A program made the translations under genes and the position numbers. Shown piece by piece: positions 1 to 8,944 of a stretch of DNA of 57,818 nt. Position 1 is the first letter of the stretch, and every line of letters begins with the position of its first letter. Below the pieces are notes generated by a model that was not told the origin of the DNA, made no database searches, and was given only the letters and a program-made list of their open reading frames with translations. The stretch comes from an uncultured Methanobrevibacter sp. (lineage in GTDB: Archaea; Methanobacteriota; Methanobacteria; Methanobacteriales; Methanobacteriaceae): positions 1 through 57,818 of the forward strand of contig CACXWH010000008.1 in NCBI GenBank assembly GCA_902771225.1, in the 5' to 3' direction.

Positions 1-1
1 A

Positions 2-459
2 AACCTGCAAAAAAGACGAATAATAGAAAAAGGAGACATCATAATTTTTGATAAAGGATATTACAGTTATAAAAACTACCAATTAGGAATTAGCAAATAC
101 AAAATTGTTCTTTTCATTTTTCCAAAAGATAATTTCAACAAAACAAAGCTCAACGACCAATTATCATATCCATTACAAGTATTTAAGAAAACAAAAAAAT
201 ATTGGCACAAAAACAATTCTATAACAACCTTAAAATAGAATTATTTAAAAAATTAGAGAATTGGAAGAAATTTAAACCCATTCGAGGAAAAATAGAAGAT
301 TTCTTCAAATTACTCAAACAAGGACTCAATATGAGAGAAATACACAAATATACACCAAAATCTGTAACAAAAACAGTATATTTAAATGTATTTTTAGGAG
401 CCTTAATCATATCGCAAGGATTCTACTCAAAAACAGACAGCCATACAACAATTATCTGA
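2..459 (+). pseudogene. IS transposase (DDE, IS4/IS1634-like), 3' part, frameshifted
   Basis: This is the C-terminal part of a DDE transposase running in from the left edge. The first half reads in frame 2 and includes 'FDKGYYSYKNYQ', where the Asp fits the second catalytic Asp of IS4-type enzymes. That frame stops at 236-238. The rest continues in frame 1 (about 202-459) with 'PIRGKIEDFFKLLK', which fits the R-(3)-E-(6)-K signature containing the catalytic Glu. The two halves join only if a one-base shift is assumed near the A7 run at 193-199, so the copy is broken or the run is mis-sequenced. The IS4/IS1634 assignment rests on the signature alone. No terminal inverted repeat was identified downstream. 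Confidence 0.75.
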
Positions 460-797
460 GAACTAAAAAATTCAGACCCCTAAACCCTTATATTCTTTTT
501 GTTTTGAATTCTACGGTGACATTTTTTTTGTTACAGTATTGTTTTATTCTGTTATGCTTGTCTGAAACAGGATTTTTATTTTTTGGTAAAATTTTGTAAA
601 GTTTGGTAGTGGGATTTGAAAAAATTACTAAAAGCTCTATTTAAATCACTATAAAATAGATTTAATCAATAAAAAAGATAAATATATCCAAAAACTGCAT
701 TTCATCCCATGCTTAAGAAAGTGTTGTATTCTTGCAGGCCATAGATAAATAGACTAATATGGGAAAATGGAAAAATATATTATTGAGGTTAAATATC
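460..797. other. Intergenic stretch, no gene seen
   Basis: AT-rich DNA between the transposase remnant and the DUF1847 gene. A TATA-like tract lies around 640-690. No convincing ORF, RNA or IS end was found. An ATG at 759 is in frame with the DUF1847 gene but has no ribosome-binding site. Confidence 0.4.
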
Positions 798-1428
798 ATG
801 AAAAAATACTCCTGTAGCCATTGTAGAATGTTAAACTGTAAACATCAGGACAGAGAATATCCTAAATTCTGCCCGACAAAAGAATTAACACGTGATGATA
901 TAATTGAAATTGAAAAATTATACAATGAAGACAACAACAAAGAAATATCACGGATATCGGCAGAAATAGAAGAGGAATTCTACTGCAAATACACTCGAGT
1001 AGAGGAAATTATTGAATTCGCCGCAAGACTGAAAATGAATAAAATAGGTATAGTGGCATGTGTGGGATTGATGGAAGAAAGCCGAACATTTGCTAAAATC
1101 CTGGCCAAACATAACTTTGAAATATATTCTGTTACATGTAAAGTCGGAGCAATGAAAAAAAACAGAAATAACTGGTTTGGATGAAGAAAAAACAACCATA
1201 ACTAGAGATATAATGTGTAACCCGATACTGCAGGCAAAAACATTAAACAATGAAAAGACAGACCTTAATGTTATAATAGGATTGTGTGTTGGGCATGATA
1301 GTCTTTTCTATAAATATTCTAATGCTCTATGCACAACACTTGTAACAAAGGATAAAGTGCTAGCACACAATCCTGTAGGGGCATTATATCAAACAGATAC
1401 ATATTATAAGAAGTTACTGAACGATTAA
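798..1428 (+). pseudogene. DUF1847 cysteine-rich metal-binding protein, frameshifted
   Basis: The N-terminal half carries a Cys cluster ('SCSHCRMLNCKHQD') and the motif 'GIVACVGLMEESRTFA'. The second half carries '[11 protein letters not shown]' and '[16 protein letters not shown]'. Together these are the hallmarks of the DUF1847 family (predicted metal-binding, function unknown). The frame breaks at an A8 run (1155-1162). Reading it as seven A's restores a continuous product through '[13 protein letters not shown]', exactly where the family has a similar sequence. The start at 798 is chosen over 759 because GAGGT lies 8 bases upstream. This is either a real inactivation, a slippage site, or a homopolymer sequencing error. 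Confidence 0.85.
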
Positions 1429-1516
1429 AAAAATGTCTGAATATGGAAAAACAGCTGATGATGTCTTCACTAAAAAAATGATTAGAATTTTAATTTGACT
1501 GTGGGGCATCTGAGAA

Positions 1517-1647
1517 TTATGTGTCTTGGTAGCTTTCTAGGAGCATTCTTTCCGATTCATTGATGGTCAGCTTATCGTCCTTTAAAATCAAAACTTCCCA
1601 GGACAGATGCTTGTACAGTCCCTGCAGTTATCACATTTGTCTTCTAA
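1517..1647 (-). pseudogene. Ferredoxin-type 4Fe-4S domain remnant
   Basis: On the minus strand about 40 residues of an iron-sulfur domain can be read. They begin with 'CDNCRDCTSICP' (the CxxCxxCxxxCP cluster-binding motif) and continue after a one-base shift as 'WEVLILKDDKLTINESE', ending at a stop at 1517-1519. An in-frame stop lies just upstream of the Cys motif, so only the C-terminal piece of a former oxidoreductase or ferredoxin is left. It sits with two other broken genes at the left end of the window. The rest of 1429-1779 holds nothing recognisable. Confidence 0.6.
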
Positions 1648-1766
1648 TTAATCTATAATAACATGCTTAATCATGAACATATGAATACAAATGTATAAAA
1701 TATTGGATAAATAAACAAAATAATGTTGTTAATAATCGTTAATACAACTTTATTAAATAATTCTGC

Positions 1767-1782
1767 GGGGGTAAATTATTTG
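1767..1782 (+). promoter_or_regulatory. G-rich ribosome-binding site and TTG start of adhesin 1
   Basis: GGGGGT at 1767-1772 precedes a TTG codon at 1780. This start gives a protein that begins directly with a basic/hydrophobic signal peptide. The upstream ATG at 1723 would add 19 residues before the signal peptide and has no ribosome-binding site. Confidence 0.6.
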
Positions 1783-4509
1783 AAGAAAAGATATTTATTT
1801 TTAATAATGCTTGTTTGTTTTTTTGTTATTTCTGCTGTAAGTGCAGAAAAAATAGAAAATGATACAAACAGTCAGGATTCATCTTTAAGTGAGTCTGTAA
1901 TTGAAGATGTTTTATATGGTGGTGGAAGTGCTGATAATGGTACTTTCAGTGATTTGCAAAAAAAGATTGATGGTGCCGATGAAGGTTCAACAATCTTATT
2001 GGAAAATAATTATACATATGATTTCGGATTTTCAACTGATGGGGTATCTATTAATAAAACATTAACTATTAATGGTAACGGTTATGTTATTGATGCTTCA
2101 GGTCAATCCAGGATTTTTAATGTTAATTCCGCTTCAGTAACTTTAAACGATATTGTTTTTAAAAATGCTAATTCAACTAAGGGTGGTGCAGTCTTCTGGA
2201 ACGGTGATAATGGAATAATAAACAACTGTAACTTCACCAACAGTATAGCAACACTAATGGGCGGTGCAATCTTCTGGTATGGAGCTAATGGAACGGTAAA
2301 CAACTCCACATTCATAAATAACACTGCAGCAAAATACAGTGGGGGTGCAATACAATGGGATTCCAGTTCTGATAATGGAACGGTAGATAACTGTATCTTC
2401 ATAAACAACACAGCAACACAAAGGGGTGGTGCAGTTTACTGGGAAAGAATAAACGGAACAATAATCAACTCCATATTCATAAACAGCACATCAATCAGTG
2501 GTGGTGCAGTCAACTGGAGCCCTAATGCTTTTAATGGTGTTTTAAATAATAGTAGTTTCATTAACAATACCGGTGATGACGGCGGTGCAATCTACTGGGA
2601 AGGACAAAACGGAAGAATGAACAGCTGTTATTTCACCAACAACACAGGAACCAATGGCGGTGCATTAAACTGGCAAAAAAGATATGGATTAATAAACAAC
2701 TGTAATTTCACAGGCAACACGGCAACACAGAATGGTGGTGCAATCTTTTGGGAAGGAACAAATGGAACAGTAAACAGCTGTAATTTCACCAACAATGGAG
2801 CAAACAATGGTGGTGCTGTATACTGGTATGCATATAACGGAACACTAAACAGCTCTAACTTTGCCAACAACACGGCAACACAGAATGGTGGTGCAGTAAA
2901 CTGGCAGGGCATTAACGGAACAGTAAGTATCTGTAACTTTGCCGAAAACACTGCACAATCCAATGGTGGTGCAATCAGTTTAGATACTGTTTCTTCTGTT
3001 TCAGGTGACGGATTAATCAGCAATATTGCCAATTATAATATAATTAATTCTGCTTTTGTAGATAACATTGCATTTGGTGCTGGAAGTGCTGTTTATAGGA
3101 CATGTAACAGTTCAGTTTCAATAAATGATAATTGGTGGGCATCCAATAGTCCGGACTGGAATGATTTGACTGGGGATTCAATTGCTTCTCCATCAAGTTT
3201 TGCTGTTTTAAATGCTACTGCAAAACCACAGGAAATTACCACCAATACCAAATCAGATTTGGATTATATATTATATCTAAATGAAACTGATGAAGTGGCA
3301 CTTATTCCTACAAGGGAAATTAAATTATCATCCGCAGGAGGACATTTGGATAATACTTCAGGTTATTTAATCGGCAGTGAGTTTTCAACTGAATTCACAT
3401 CCGATACATCAGGGGTTTATGAAATTATTGCAAATGTTGATAATGAGGAAATAAAAATCAGAATTAATGTTAGTGAGGCTCCTAAAAAAGATTTAAACAT
3501 CACGGCTATAGCTGAGCCTGTTGCTTCCGGTGAAAATATTACCATTATCGTTACCGGTTTTGAAAATGCTACCGGCAATGTTACTGCCAGAATAGATGGA
3601 GGCACTTGTTATGCTCCTATTGTAAATGGTACTGCGACTTTCACAGTTTCTGATGTAACATCAAACACTACTGCTTATATAATTTATGAGGGGGATAATA
3701 ACTATAATCCTGCCAATACTATGGTAGATATTACTGTTATTCCAAAATCAGATGTAAATATTGTTGCAGATAATCTTACTAAATACTATGGTGGTCCTGA
3801 AAGATTTGTTGCTAATGTATACGATTGCGAATTGAATCCTATTGCAAATAAATCAGTAAACATTACCATTAACGGAGTTACATATACTAAAATCACTGAT
3901 TCCAACGGTACTGCTTATTTAAATATTAGGCTGGGCAGCGGAACATATGATGTTACTGTTAAAGTTGACAATACTACTGTGAAATCCAGTGTAACTGTCT
4001 TATCAACTGTAATCGGCGGAGACATTACCAAATACTATAAAAATGCAACTCAATACGCTGTTCAGGTATATGATACTACAGGAAAAGCTGCTGGTGCCGG
4101 TGAAGTTGTTACATTTAACGTCAATGGTGTATTCTACAACCGTACAACTGATGCTAATGGTATTGCTGCATTAAACATTAACTTGCCTCCAGGTGATTAT
4201 GTTATCACTGCCGATTACAAAGGATGCAAAGTATCAAACAATATTACCGTATTGCCGGTTTTAAAGGCTGAAGACCTTAAAATGAAATATATGGATGGAA
4301 GTCAATTCAAGGTTAATCTGGTTGACGGTCAGGGAAATCCTTATGCTGGCCAATACGTAAAGTTCAATGTCAATGGTAAACTTTATGACAAATTAACTGA
4401 CGGTAATGGTCAGACAGCATTAAATATCAGGTTACCTTCCGGTGAATACATTATAACCTCAAGCTATAATGGAGCAAACATTGCAAACAGAATTATAATA
4501 ACTGGTTGA
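1780..4509 (+). CDS. Adhesin-like secreted protein, beta-helix plus Ig-like repeats
   Basis: Cell-surface protein of about 909 residues. A signal peptide (KKRYLFLIMLVCFF... ending AVSA) is followed by a parallel beta-helix region, roughly residues 40-430. That region is built of repeats of about 25 residues with the pattern 'GGAIxW...NGTVNNCxFxNN', as in Pmp-type/right-handed beta-helix proteins. Then come two Ig-like domains (about 460-660) and three related C-terminal modules of about 80 residues each, starting near 'KYYGGPERF', 'KYYKNATQY' and 'KYMDGSQF'. No LPxTG-like anchor or C-terminal membrane helix is visible. Asn-x-Ser/Thr sites are dense, consistent with a glycosylated archaeal surface protein. 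A role in attachment to other cells or host material is inferred from the family. The C-terminal modules recur in the two other complete adhesin genes of this window. Confidence 0.85.
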   Translation: MKKRYLFLIMLVCFFVISAVSAEKIENDTNSQDSSLSESVIEDVLYGGGSADNGTFSDLQKKIDGADEGSTILLENNYTYDFGFSTDGVSINKTLTINGNGYVIDASGQSRIFNVNSASVTLNDIVFKNANSTKGGAVFWNGDNGIINNCNFTNSIATLMGGAIFWYGANGTVNNSTFINNTAAKYSGGAIQWDSSSDNGTVDNCIFINNTATQRGGAVYWERINGTIINSIFINSTSISGGAVNWSPNAFNGVLNNSSFINNTGDDGGAIYWEGQNGRMNSCYFTNNTGTNGGALNWQKRYGLINNCNFTGNTATQNGGAIFWEGTNGTVNSCNFTNNGANNGGAVYWYAYNGTLNSSNFANNTATQNGGAVNWQGINGTVSICNFAENTAQSNGGAISLDTVSSVSGDGLISNIANYNIINSAFVDNIAFGAGSAVYRTCNSSVSINDNWWASNSPDWNDLTGDSIASPSSFAVLNATAKPQEITTNTKSDLDYILYLNETDEVALIPTREIKLSSAGGHLDNTSGYLIGSEFSTEFTSDTSGVYEIIANVDNEEIKIRINVSEAPKKDLNITAIAEPVASGENITIIVTGFENATGNVTARIDGGTCYAPIVNGTATFTVSDVTSNTTAYIIYEGDNNYNPANTMVDITVIPKSDVNIVADNLTKYYGGPERFVANVYDCELNPIANKSVNITINGVTYTKITDSNGTAYLNIRLGSGTYDVTVKVDNTTVKSSVTVLSTVIGGDITKYYKNATQYAVQVYDTTGKAAGAGEVVTFNVNGVFYNRTTDANGIAALNINLPPGDYVITADYKGCKVSNNITVLPVLKAEDLKMKYMDGSQFKVNLVDGQGNPYAGQYVKFNVNGKLYDKLTDGNGQTALNIRLPSGEYIITSSYNGANIANRIIITG

Positions 4510-4532
4510 GATTAATTTCTCAACTATTTTTT
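4505..4532 (+). terminator. Hairpin terminator overlapping the adhesin stop codon
   Basis: Inverted repeat gttgaga (4505-4511) / tctcaac (4518-4524), then a T-rich tail. The TGA stop codon lies inside the left arm. The same hairpin follows the other two complete adhesin genes (14007 and 16398). Confidence 0.7.
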
Positions 4533-4898
4533 GTGTATGAATTATTAATTTCATGATTAAATATCTTTAATAGTTTAACCATTAATGATTATTTAAATTG
4601 ATTTTTTTTAATTTTTTAATGTGCTTATGGGATAATATATTTAATTGTAAACTAAGAGGTATATTCACTGCAGGAAAGTTTAAGATTTTTTTAATTTTGG
4701 TAAATGCCGTTGACATGGAAAAACAGAATAAGGATGAAATAAATAAATCAAATGTTTCATCGGCTGATTTTTCAAAAAAGTTAATATGGTGGATAAAAAA
4801 GTTAATTAAGTAATATAAGTAAAAATTTGGCTTTTAACAATAAATCTTATAGTTTCTAGGATGAACAATATTGATAATGTATAAATAATATTACAAAT
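4533..4898. other. Intergenic stretch with one doubtful 32-aa ORF
   Basis: AT-rich. An ATG at 4715 opens a 32-codon reading frame to 4813 (Lys/Asn-rich, ending 'KKLIWWIKKLIK') with no ribosome-binding site. It could be debris from the missing 5' part of the truncated adhesin that follows. No regulatory signal was recognised. Confidence 0.35.
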
Positions 4899-6116
4899 GT
4901 GTATATTACCGGCTCTGAATTCAGTCAAAACAAGGCGAAAAATGGTGGTGCAGCCTACATTAAAGATGTATCAATGACTATTGACGGTTCTGAATTTATA
5001 GCTAATGAAGCGAAAAATGATGGTGGAGCAATCTGGTCCAATAAAAATTCCAGAATAATTAAAAATTCAAAATTCATTGAAAATAAAGCATTGAATGAAG
5101 CAGGTGCAATTTATAGAGGCACTCTTGAAAAATTACAGCTCACCAACAACACATTCATTGACAACACCCCTTACAACTTTGATACGCTTACAGGAAGTTT
5201 CACTGATTTGCAAAAATTACTTGATCTTGCTAATGACAAATTGTTTATAAATCAAATGATTTATAAATTTAACCCGAAAACCGACCGCAATCTTGCTCAG
5301 GGTATTTCAATCAACAAACCACTTGAACTATCCGGTTACCAATCCACTATTGACGGGTCTAATCTTGCCAGGTTATTTAAAGTTGATTGCTTTGATGTCA
5401 CTATTAAAAATCTCAATTTAATCAACGGTAAACTTAATGGAAAAGGCGGTGCAATCTACTGGAATGGTGCAAACGGAAAACTGGAAAACTGTGTATTGGA
5501 AGGAAACCTTGGAAGATTCGGTGGTGCGGTATTTGTAGGAAAACCAAAACTTAAAATTGATTCCTGTAAATTTATCAGAAACTATGCAACATACCGTGGA
5601 GGAGCAGTCTATGTCGTAAATAAAAATACAAACATTATAAACAACCTGTTCCAGGATAATCAGGCTGATAACGGATACAATAAGGCAATATATTGGGGTG
5701 ACAGGAAATACATAAGTTTATATAAGAATAACACATTCATCAACAACACAGGGTTTGACAAAGGAGGAGATGCTATGGATGATATTAATAACGAATATGT
5801 TGCGCCAACCCAGTATGACTCCTCATCAGATTATAGAAGCGTTTCCCAAATAACGGCGAATAATAATCAGGTATCTGCTAAAGACACTAAATTTACACTA
5901 AGCATGTTAAATCAGTTATTCAACAAGGATTTCAGAAACGGACACCTTCTGGTATACATAGATGGAAAACTGGTGTTCAATGCAACAACCACAGATAATC
6001 TTTTACAAATCATATTTGATTTGTTAAGCCTGTTATCAGGAAATCACGAAATTAAAGTAGTATTTACTGGCAGCGATGGAAATACAAACACATACACAGA
6101 GAATATGACAATTTAA
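4899..6116 (+). pseudogene. Adhesin-like protein fragment lacking signal peptide and C-terminal modules
   Basis: The reading frame encodes only beta-helix repeat material: 'NGGAAYIKD', 'DGGAIWSNKN', 'GKGGAIYWNGANG', 'RGGAVYVVNKN'. It ends with a short Ig-like segment (HEIKVVFTGSDG). Stops at 4872-4877 close the frame just upstream and the only start is GTG 4899. The product would therefore begin inside a repeat, with no signal peptide, and could not be exported normally. It also lacks the C-terminal modules and the terminator hairpin that mark the complete adhesin genes here. It is best read as an N-terminally truncated paralogue that could donate sequence by recombination. Confidence 0.7.
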
Positions 6117-6175
6117 TCATATTCTCATTATTTTTTTTTATTTTTTTCGGATTGTAAATTCAACCACCATCAAAT

Positions 6176-6517
6176 ATGATAATTGTCCATTCACCATCAG
6201 CTATTGGCTATTCCGATAATGCTGATAATAGTATAGAACAAATTTTTAAATCTGATGAGGATAGTGGAAATTATACTGCAGATAATGCTGATAATAGTGT
6301 AGAACAAATTTCTAAATCTGATGGGGATAGTGGAAATTACACTATTGGTGAAAATAATACTACAATTAAAATAGATAATATATCAGTTTATAGCTTGAGT
6401 GATTTGGCTAGAAATCCACCCAAAGATGGTTATATTGAAACTTTAAAAAAAGTATCAGATAATGTAATTTTTGACCTACTACCTTTAGCTAGAAAAATAT
6501 TAAAACTCATTAGTTAG
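6176..6517 (+). CDS. Hypothetical protein with a 22-residue tandem duplication (doubtful gene)
   Basis: 113-residue ORF following the adhesin fragment. Its first part contains two near-identical copies of a 22-residue acidic repeat ('ADNSIEQIFKSDEDSGNYT' type), encoded by 66-base direct repeats starting at 6215 and 6281. The C-terminal third is hydrophobic/basic (FDLLPLARKILKLIS). There is no clear ribosome-binding site before the ATG and no signal peptide. It may be a detached piece of a surface protein. Not recognised as any family. Confidence 0.35.
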   Translation: MIIVHSPSAIGYSDNADNSIEQIFKSDEDSGNYTADNADNSVEQISKSDGDSGNYTIGENNTTIKIDNISVYSLSDLARNPPKDGYIETLKKVSDNVIFDLLPLARKILKLIS

Positions 6518-6660
6518 TTATTTATTTTTTTTCAATGATTTTTTTTCTTTATTATTTGATGTTTTTGTGTTTGTGCCTGTTGAAATTCCAATTTGTTGTT
6601 ACTGATTTTTTCCATTCATTTTTAGGAAAGTTTTTTTGTCAATTTTCACCCTTATCGACA

Positions 6661-7026
6661 TTATGTTAATCCGTATTTGCTTGCACGTTCATCGAATGCT
6701 CTTGCTTCCTCTATTGTCATTCCTCCCAGTTGACCTCCGGGGAAATATTCTCCTTTTGAATTGTAACACCCTACAACCATTCCATTTTCATCAACTTCAA
6801 CATCACCGCCAATCAAATGCTCAGTATGTGTACCGCCGCTTCTTGAATTGCTTTTTTCATCGTCCGGAACAATTTTTTCCACATTCACAATGTCGGATGC
6901 ATTATTTGTAGAATTGATAGTCTGACTAGCTGGTGTCTGGCTGAATTGCATGGCCGTTATTATAGCTGCCGAAAGTACTATCAAAACACAGATTAAAATT
7001 ATTATTATAATGTTTTTGTTATTCAT
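6661..7026 (-). CDS. Small single-pass membrane protein
   Basis: 121 residues from the ATG at 7026. This start is chosen because it begins 'MNNKNIIIIILICVLIVLS', an uncleaved membrane anchor; the longer frame from 7092 adds residues that overlap the upstream gene. After the helix come a Ser/Asn/Thr-rich linker and a C-terminal domain ('HLIGGDVEVDENGMVVGCYN', 'GGMTIEEARAFDERASKYG'). It is the last gene of a leftward operon, 23 bases after the zinc-ribbon gene. A paralogue with the same anchor pattern (MDNKNIIILIL) is at 17827. The function is not known; an extracytoplasmic location for the C-terminal part is inferred. Confidence 0.65.
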   Translation of the reverse strand: MNNKNIIIIILICVLIVLSAAIITAMQFSQTPASQTINSTNNASDIVNVEKIVPDDEKSNSRSGGTHTEHLIGGDVEVDENGMVVGCYNSKGEYFPGGQLGGMTIEEARAFDERASKYGLT

Positions 7027-7049
7027 ATTATCATTTAATTCAAATAAAT

Positions 7050-7340
7050 TTACCCGTAGTGTTCTCCAATCCACCCCTGGTTGTTTGGCCATCCGCAGTT
7101 GAAGCAGTAGCTTTCATCTTCCAGTATTTCATCGCAATCCGGGCATCGGCATTCATGGAATCCGATTATTTCATCACAGCAAAATTGACATTCCCACAAT
7201 TCCCCATCCAAATCAAAAAGTGTTCCGCAGCTTTTGCAGGTGTAGAATCCTTCCCCCATATCCTCTTCGCCGCATTCCGGGCATTCAAATTCAACTTCAT
7301 CCTCATCTATTTTTTCTCCGCATTCCGGGCATTCAAGCAT
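7050..7340 (-). CDS. Multi-zinc-ribbon protein
   Basis: 96 residues that are almost entirely CxxC pairs: CPECGEK, CPECGEE, CKSCGTL, CQFCCDE, CPDCDEI and CFNCGWP. Several zinc ribbons of the rubredoxin/double-zinc-ribbon kind are therefore expected. The rest is acidic. GGAGTGA precedes the ATG. It is the third gene of the leftward operon, 13 bases after the TPR-HIRAN gene. It probably acts as a protein- or nucleic-acid-binding accessory; no enzyme motif is visible. Confidence 0.75.
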   Translation of the reverse strand: MLECPECGEKIDEDEVEFECPECGEEDMGEGFYTCKSCGTLFDLDGELWECQFCCDEIIGFHECRCPDCDEILEDESYCFNCGWPNNQGWIGEHYG

Positions 7341-7353
7341 TATTTTTTCACTC

Positions 7354-8928
7354 CTATCTAATTATCCTTGCAATATGGTAAAATTGTCCTGATTTGTAGT
7401 AATGAATCAGGTATTCCGCACAGGCATTTTCTGAAATAGTGATTTCATCGGATTTTGAAACCTCACTTGGACATCCGTACCTGGCCACATAACCTATCTT
7501 ATCTCCGTCAAGATATACTGCAATGTCGTCTCTGGCAATCAATTCTCTTTTCAATTTGAATTTCAATCCTTTTTCGAATTTTTTCAGGCAGTCATGGTAG
7601 GTTCCGGTAATTGAAATCAGATCTTTTTTGTTGTATTTTTCCAGGGTCAAATCATTTTCCCCGTACTTTTCAATCTTTTTCGTTTGATAGTTATATTCTA
7701 ATTTCAAATTTTCCCGTGAGTAATTCTTTTTAAAATACATTGTTGCCGGTGCTTCAATATGTGCCAATGAACAACTGTATTCATTTTCAATTCTTTTCAC
7801 TTCACGTTTAATTATTTCACTTTCCCGGCACCTTGATGAATGATAACAGCTTGAAACGTCAATGCTCTCTCTGCCGGATACTATTTTGCTGTCTTTCAGT
7901 GAAAAGTCAAATTCTCTATATAACAGGTTTTCTTTTTGAAATATTAATTCTAATTTTACAAGGGGTTCTGAACCCAGGTATCCAGTTCCAAGATATTCGT
8001 ATCCTTCTTTTTCCATTGTTTTTTTCAGTTGTGAAAGTTCAGTATTATCTGAAAAGTATTTTTCATCAATTCTTTCAACGCACATCTGATCGTATGATAC
8101 ATATTCCTGGCCTGGGTAGTATTCTGATATTATGCTTGAATTAAGGTATTTCCTATTTTTATGGAACTCCAGTAAAAGTCCGGAGACTATTCCGCTTCCT
8201 GAATCACTTCCGCTAAGGTTTCTGTTACTATAATATGCTCTGTTGAAAATGCAATCCATTTCCATTTCAAAATCCTTAATAAAACTTATCAAAGAGTATA
8301 TTTGAGAATCTAAAGCATTCCTGTTTTTAGTAAGTTCCCTGATGACATCTGAAGGAAGGTTATTTTTAAGATAATTGAATTCTTTGCTTTTTCTGGAAGT
8401 TTCTATGGCTTTAATTTTATCCCGAATCTCTTCGGCAAAATTCCTGTAGTTTGCGATATCTGATTCTTTTCCGGGTAAAGCTGAAAGTTCATCTATTGCT
8501 TTATTAACCAGATTCAATGCTTTAGGAAGGTCTTTTGATGAAAAATATAACTCGTTGGCCCATATTCTAAGCATTATTGCCTTGTTTTCAATGACCTGTT
8601 TGTCTTTATTCAGGGCTATTGCCCGGTCATAACACGCTTCCGATTCCTTAAATCTTTTCAGGCTCTGCAATATAAGGGCTTTCCTGTTCCAGTCATTATA
8701 ATATTTGTCATAAAGAGATAATGCCTCGTTTATTAAATCCAGGGCTTCCCCGTCCCTTCGATTCATATATAATTCCCATGCCTTATCCGATATGGCTGAA
8801 GCCTTTTGTGATTTGTCATTATCAGGGTCATCTTTTTCAATATAATAGTCACCGGTCCAGTTTTGAGCATCCATCCATCCGTCGCTTGTATAGTCAACCG
8901 GATCGCCGATTTTCCATTCTCTACCCAT
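7354..8928 (-). CDS. TPR and HIRAN domain protein with N-terminal 'EWKIGDP' signature
   Basis: 524 residues. It starts 'MGREWKIGDPVDY', followed by 'MDAQNWTGDYY', a signature shared with the protein at 20878. TPR-like helices lie at about 45-120 (AWELYMNRRDGEALDLINEA; DWNRKALILQSLKRFKESEA). A middle region of about 300 residues is unrecognised. A C-terminal HIRAN domain lies at about 435-524 ('ISITGTYHDCLKKF', 'ARDDIAVYLDGDKIGYVARY'). HIRAN domains bind DNA ends or stalled forks in HLTF/Rad5-type proteins; a DNA-repair role here is inference. The start at 8928 has AGGAGGT six bases upstream. It lies 16 bases after the 8945-9901 gene and is evidently cotranscribed with it. Confidence 0.8.
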   Translation of the reverse strand: MGREWKIGDPVDYTSDGWMDAQNWTGDYYIEKDDPDNDKSQKASAISDKAWELYMNRRDGEALDLINEALSLYDKYYNDWNRKALILQSLKRFKESEACYDRAIALNKDKQVIENKAIMLRIWANELYFSSKDLPKALNLVNKAIDELSALPGKESDIANYRNFAEEIRDKIKAIETSRKSKEFNYLKNNLPSDVIRELTKNRNALDSQIYSLISFIKDFEMEMDCIFNRAYYSNRNLSGSDSGSGIVSGLLLEFHKNRKYLNSSIISEYYPGQEYVSYDQMCVERIDEKYFSDNTELSQLKKTMEKEGYEYLGTGYLGSEPLVKLELIFQKENLLYREFDFSLKDSKIVSGRESIDVSSCYHSSRCRESEIIKREVKRIENEYSCSLAHIEAPATMYFKKNYSRENLKLEYNYQTKKIEKYGENDLTLEKYNKKDLISITGTYHDCLKKFEKGLKFKLKRELIARDDIAVYLDGDKIGYVARYGCPSEVSKSDEITISENACAEYLIHYYKSGQFYHIARIIR

Positions 8929-8944
8929 CAATATACCTCCTGAT

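Noticed and set aside
4715-4813. 32-codon ORF upstream of the adhesin fragment
   Set aside because: No ribosome-binding site or similarity; it could be chance or debris.
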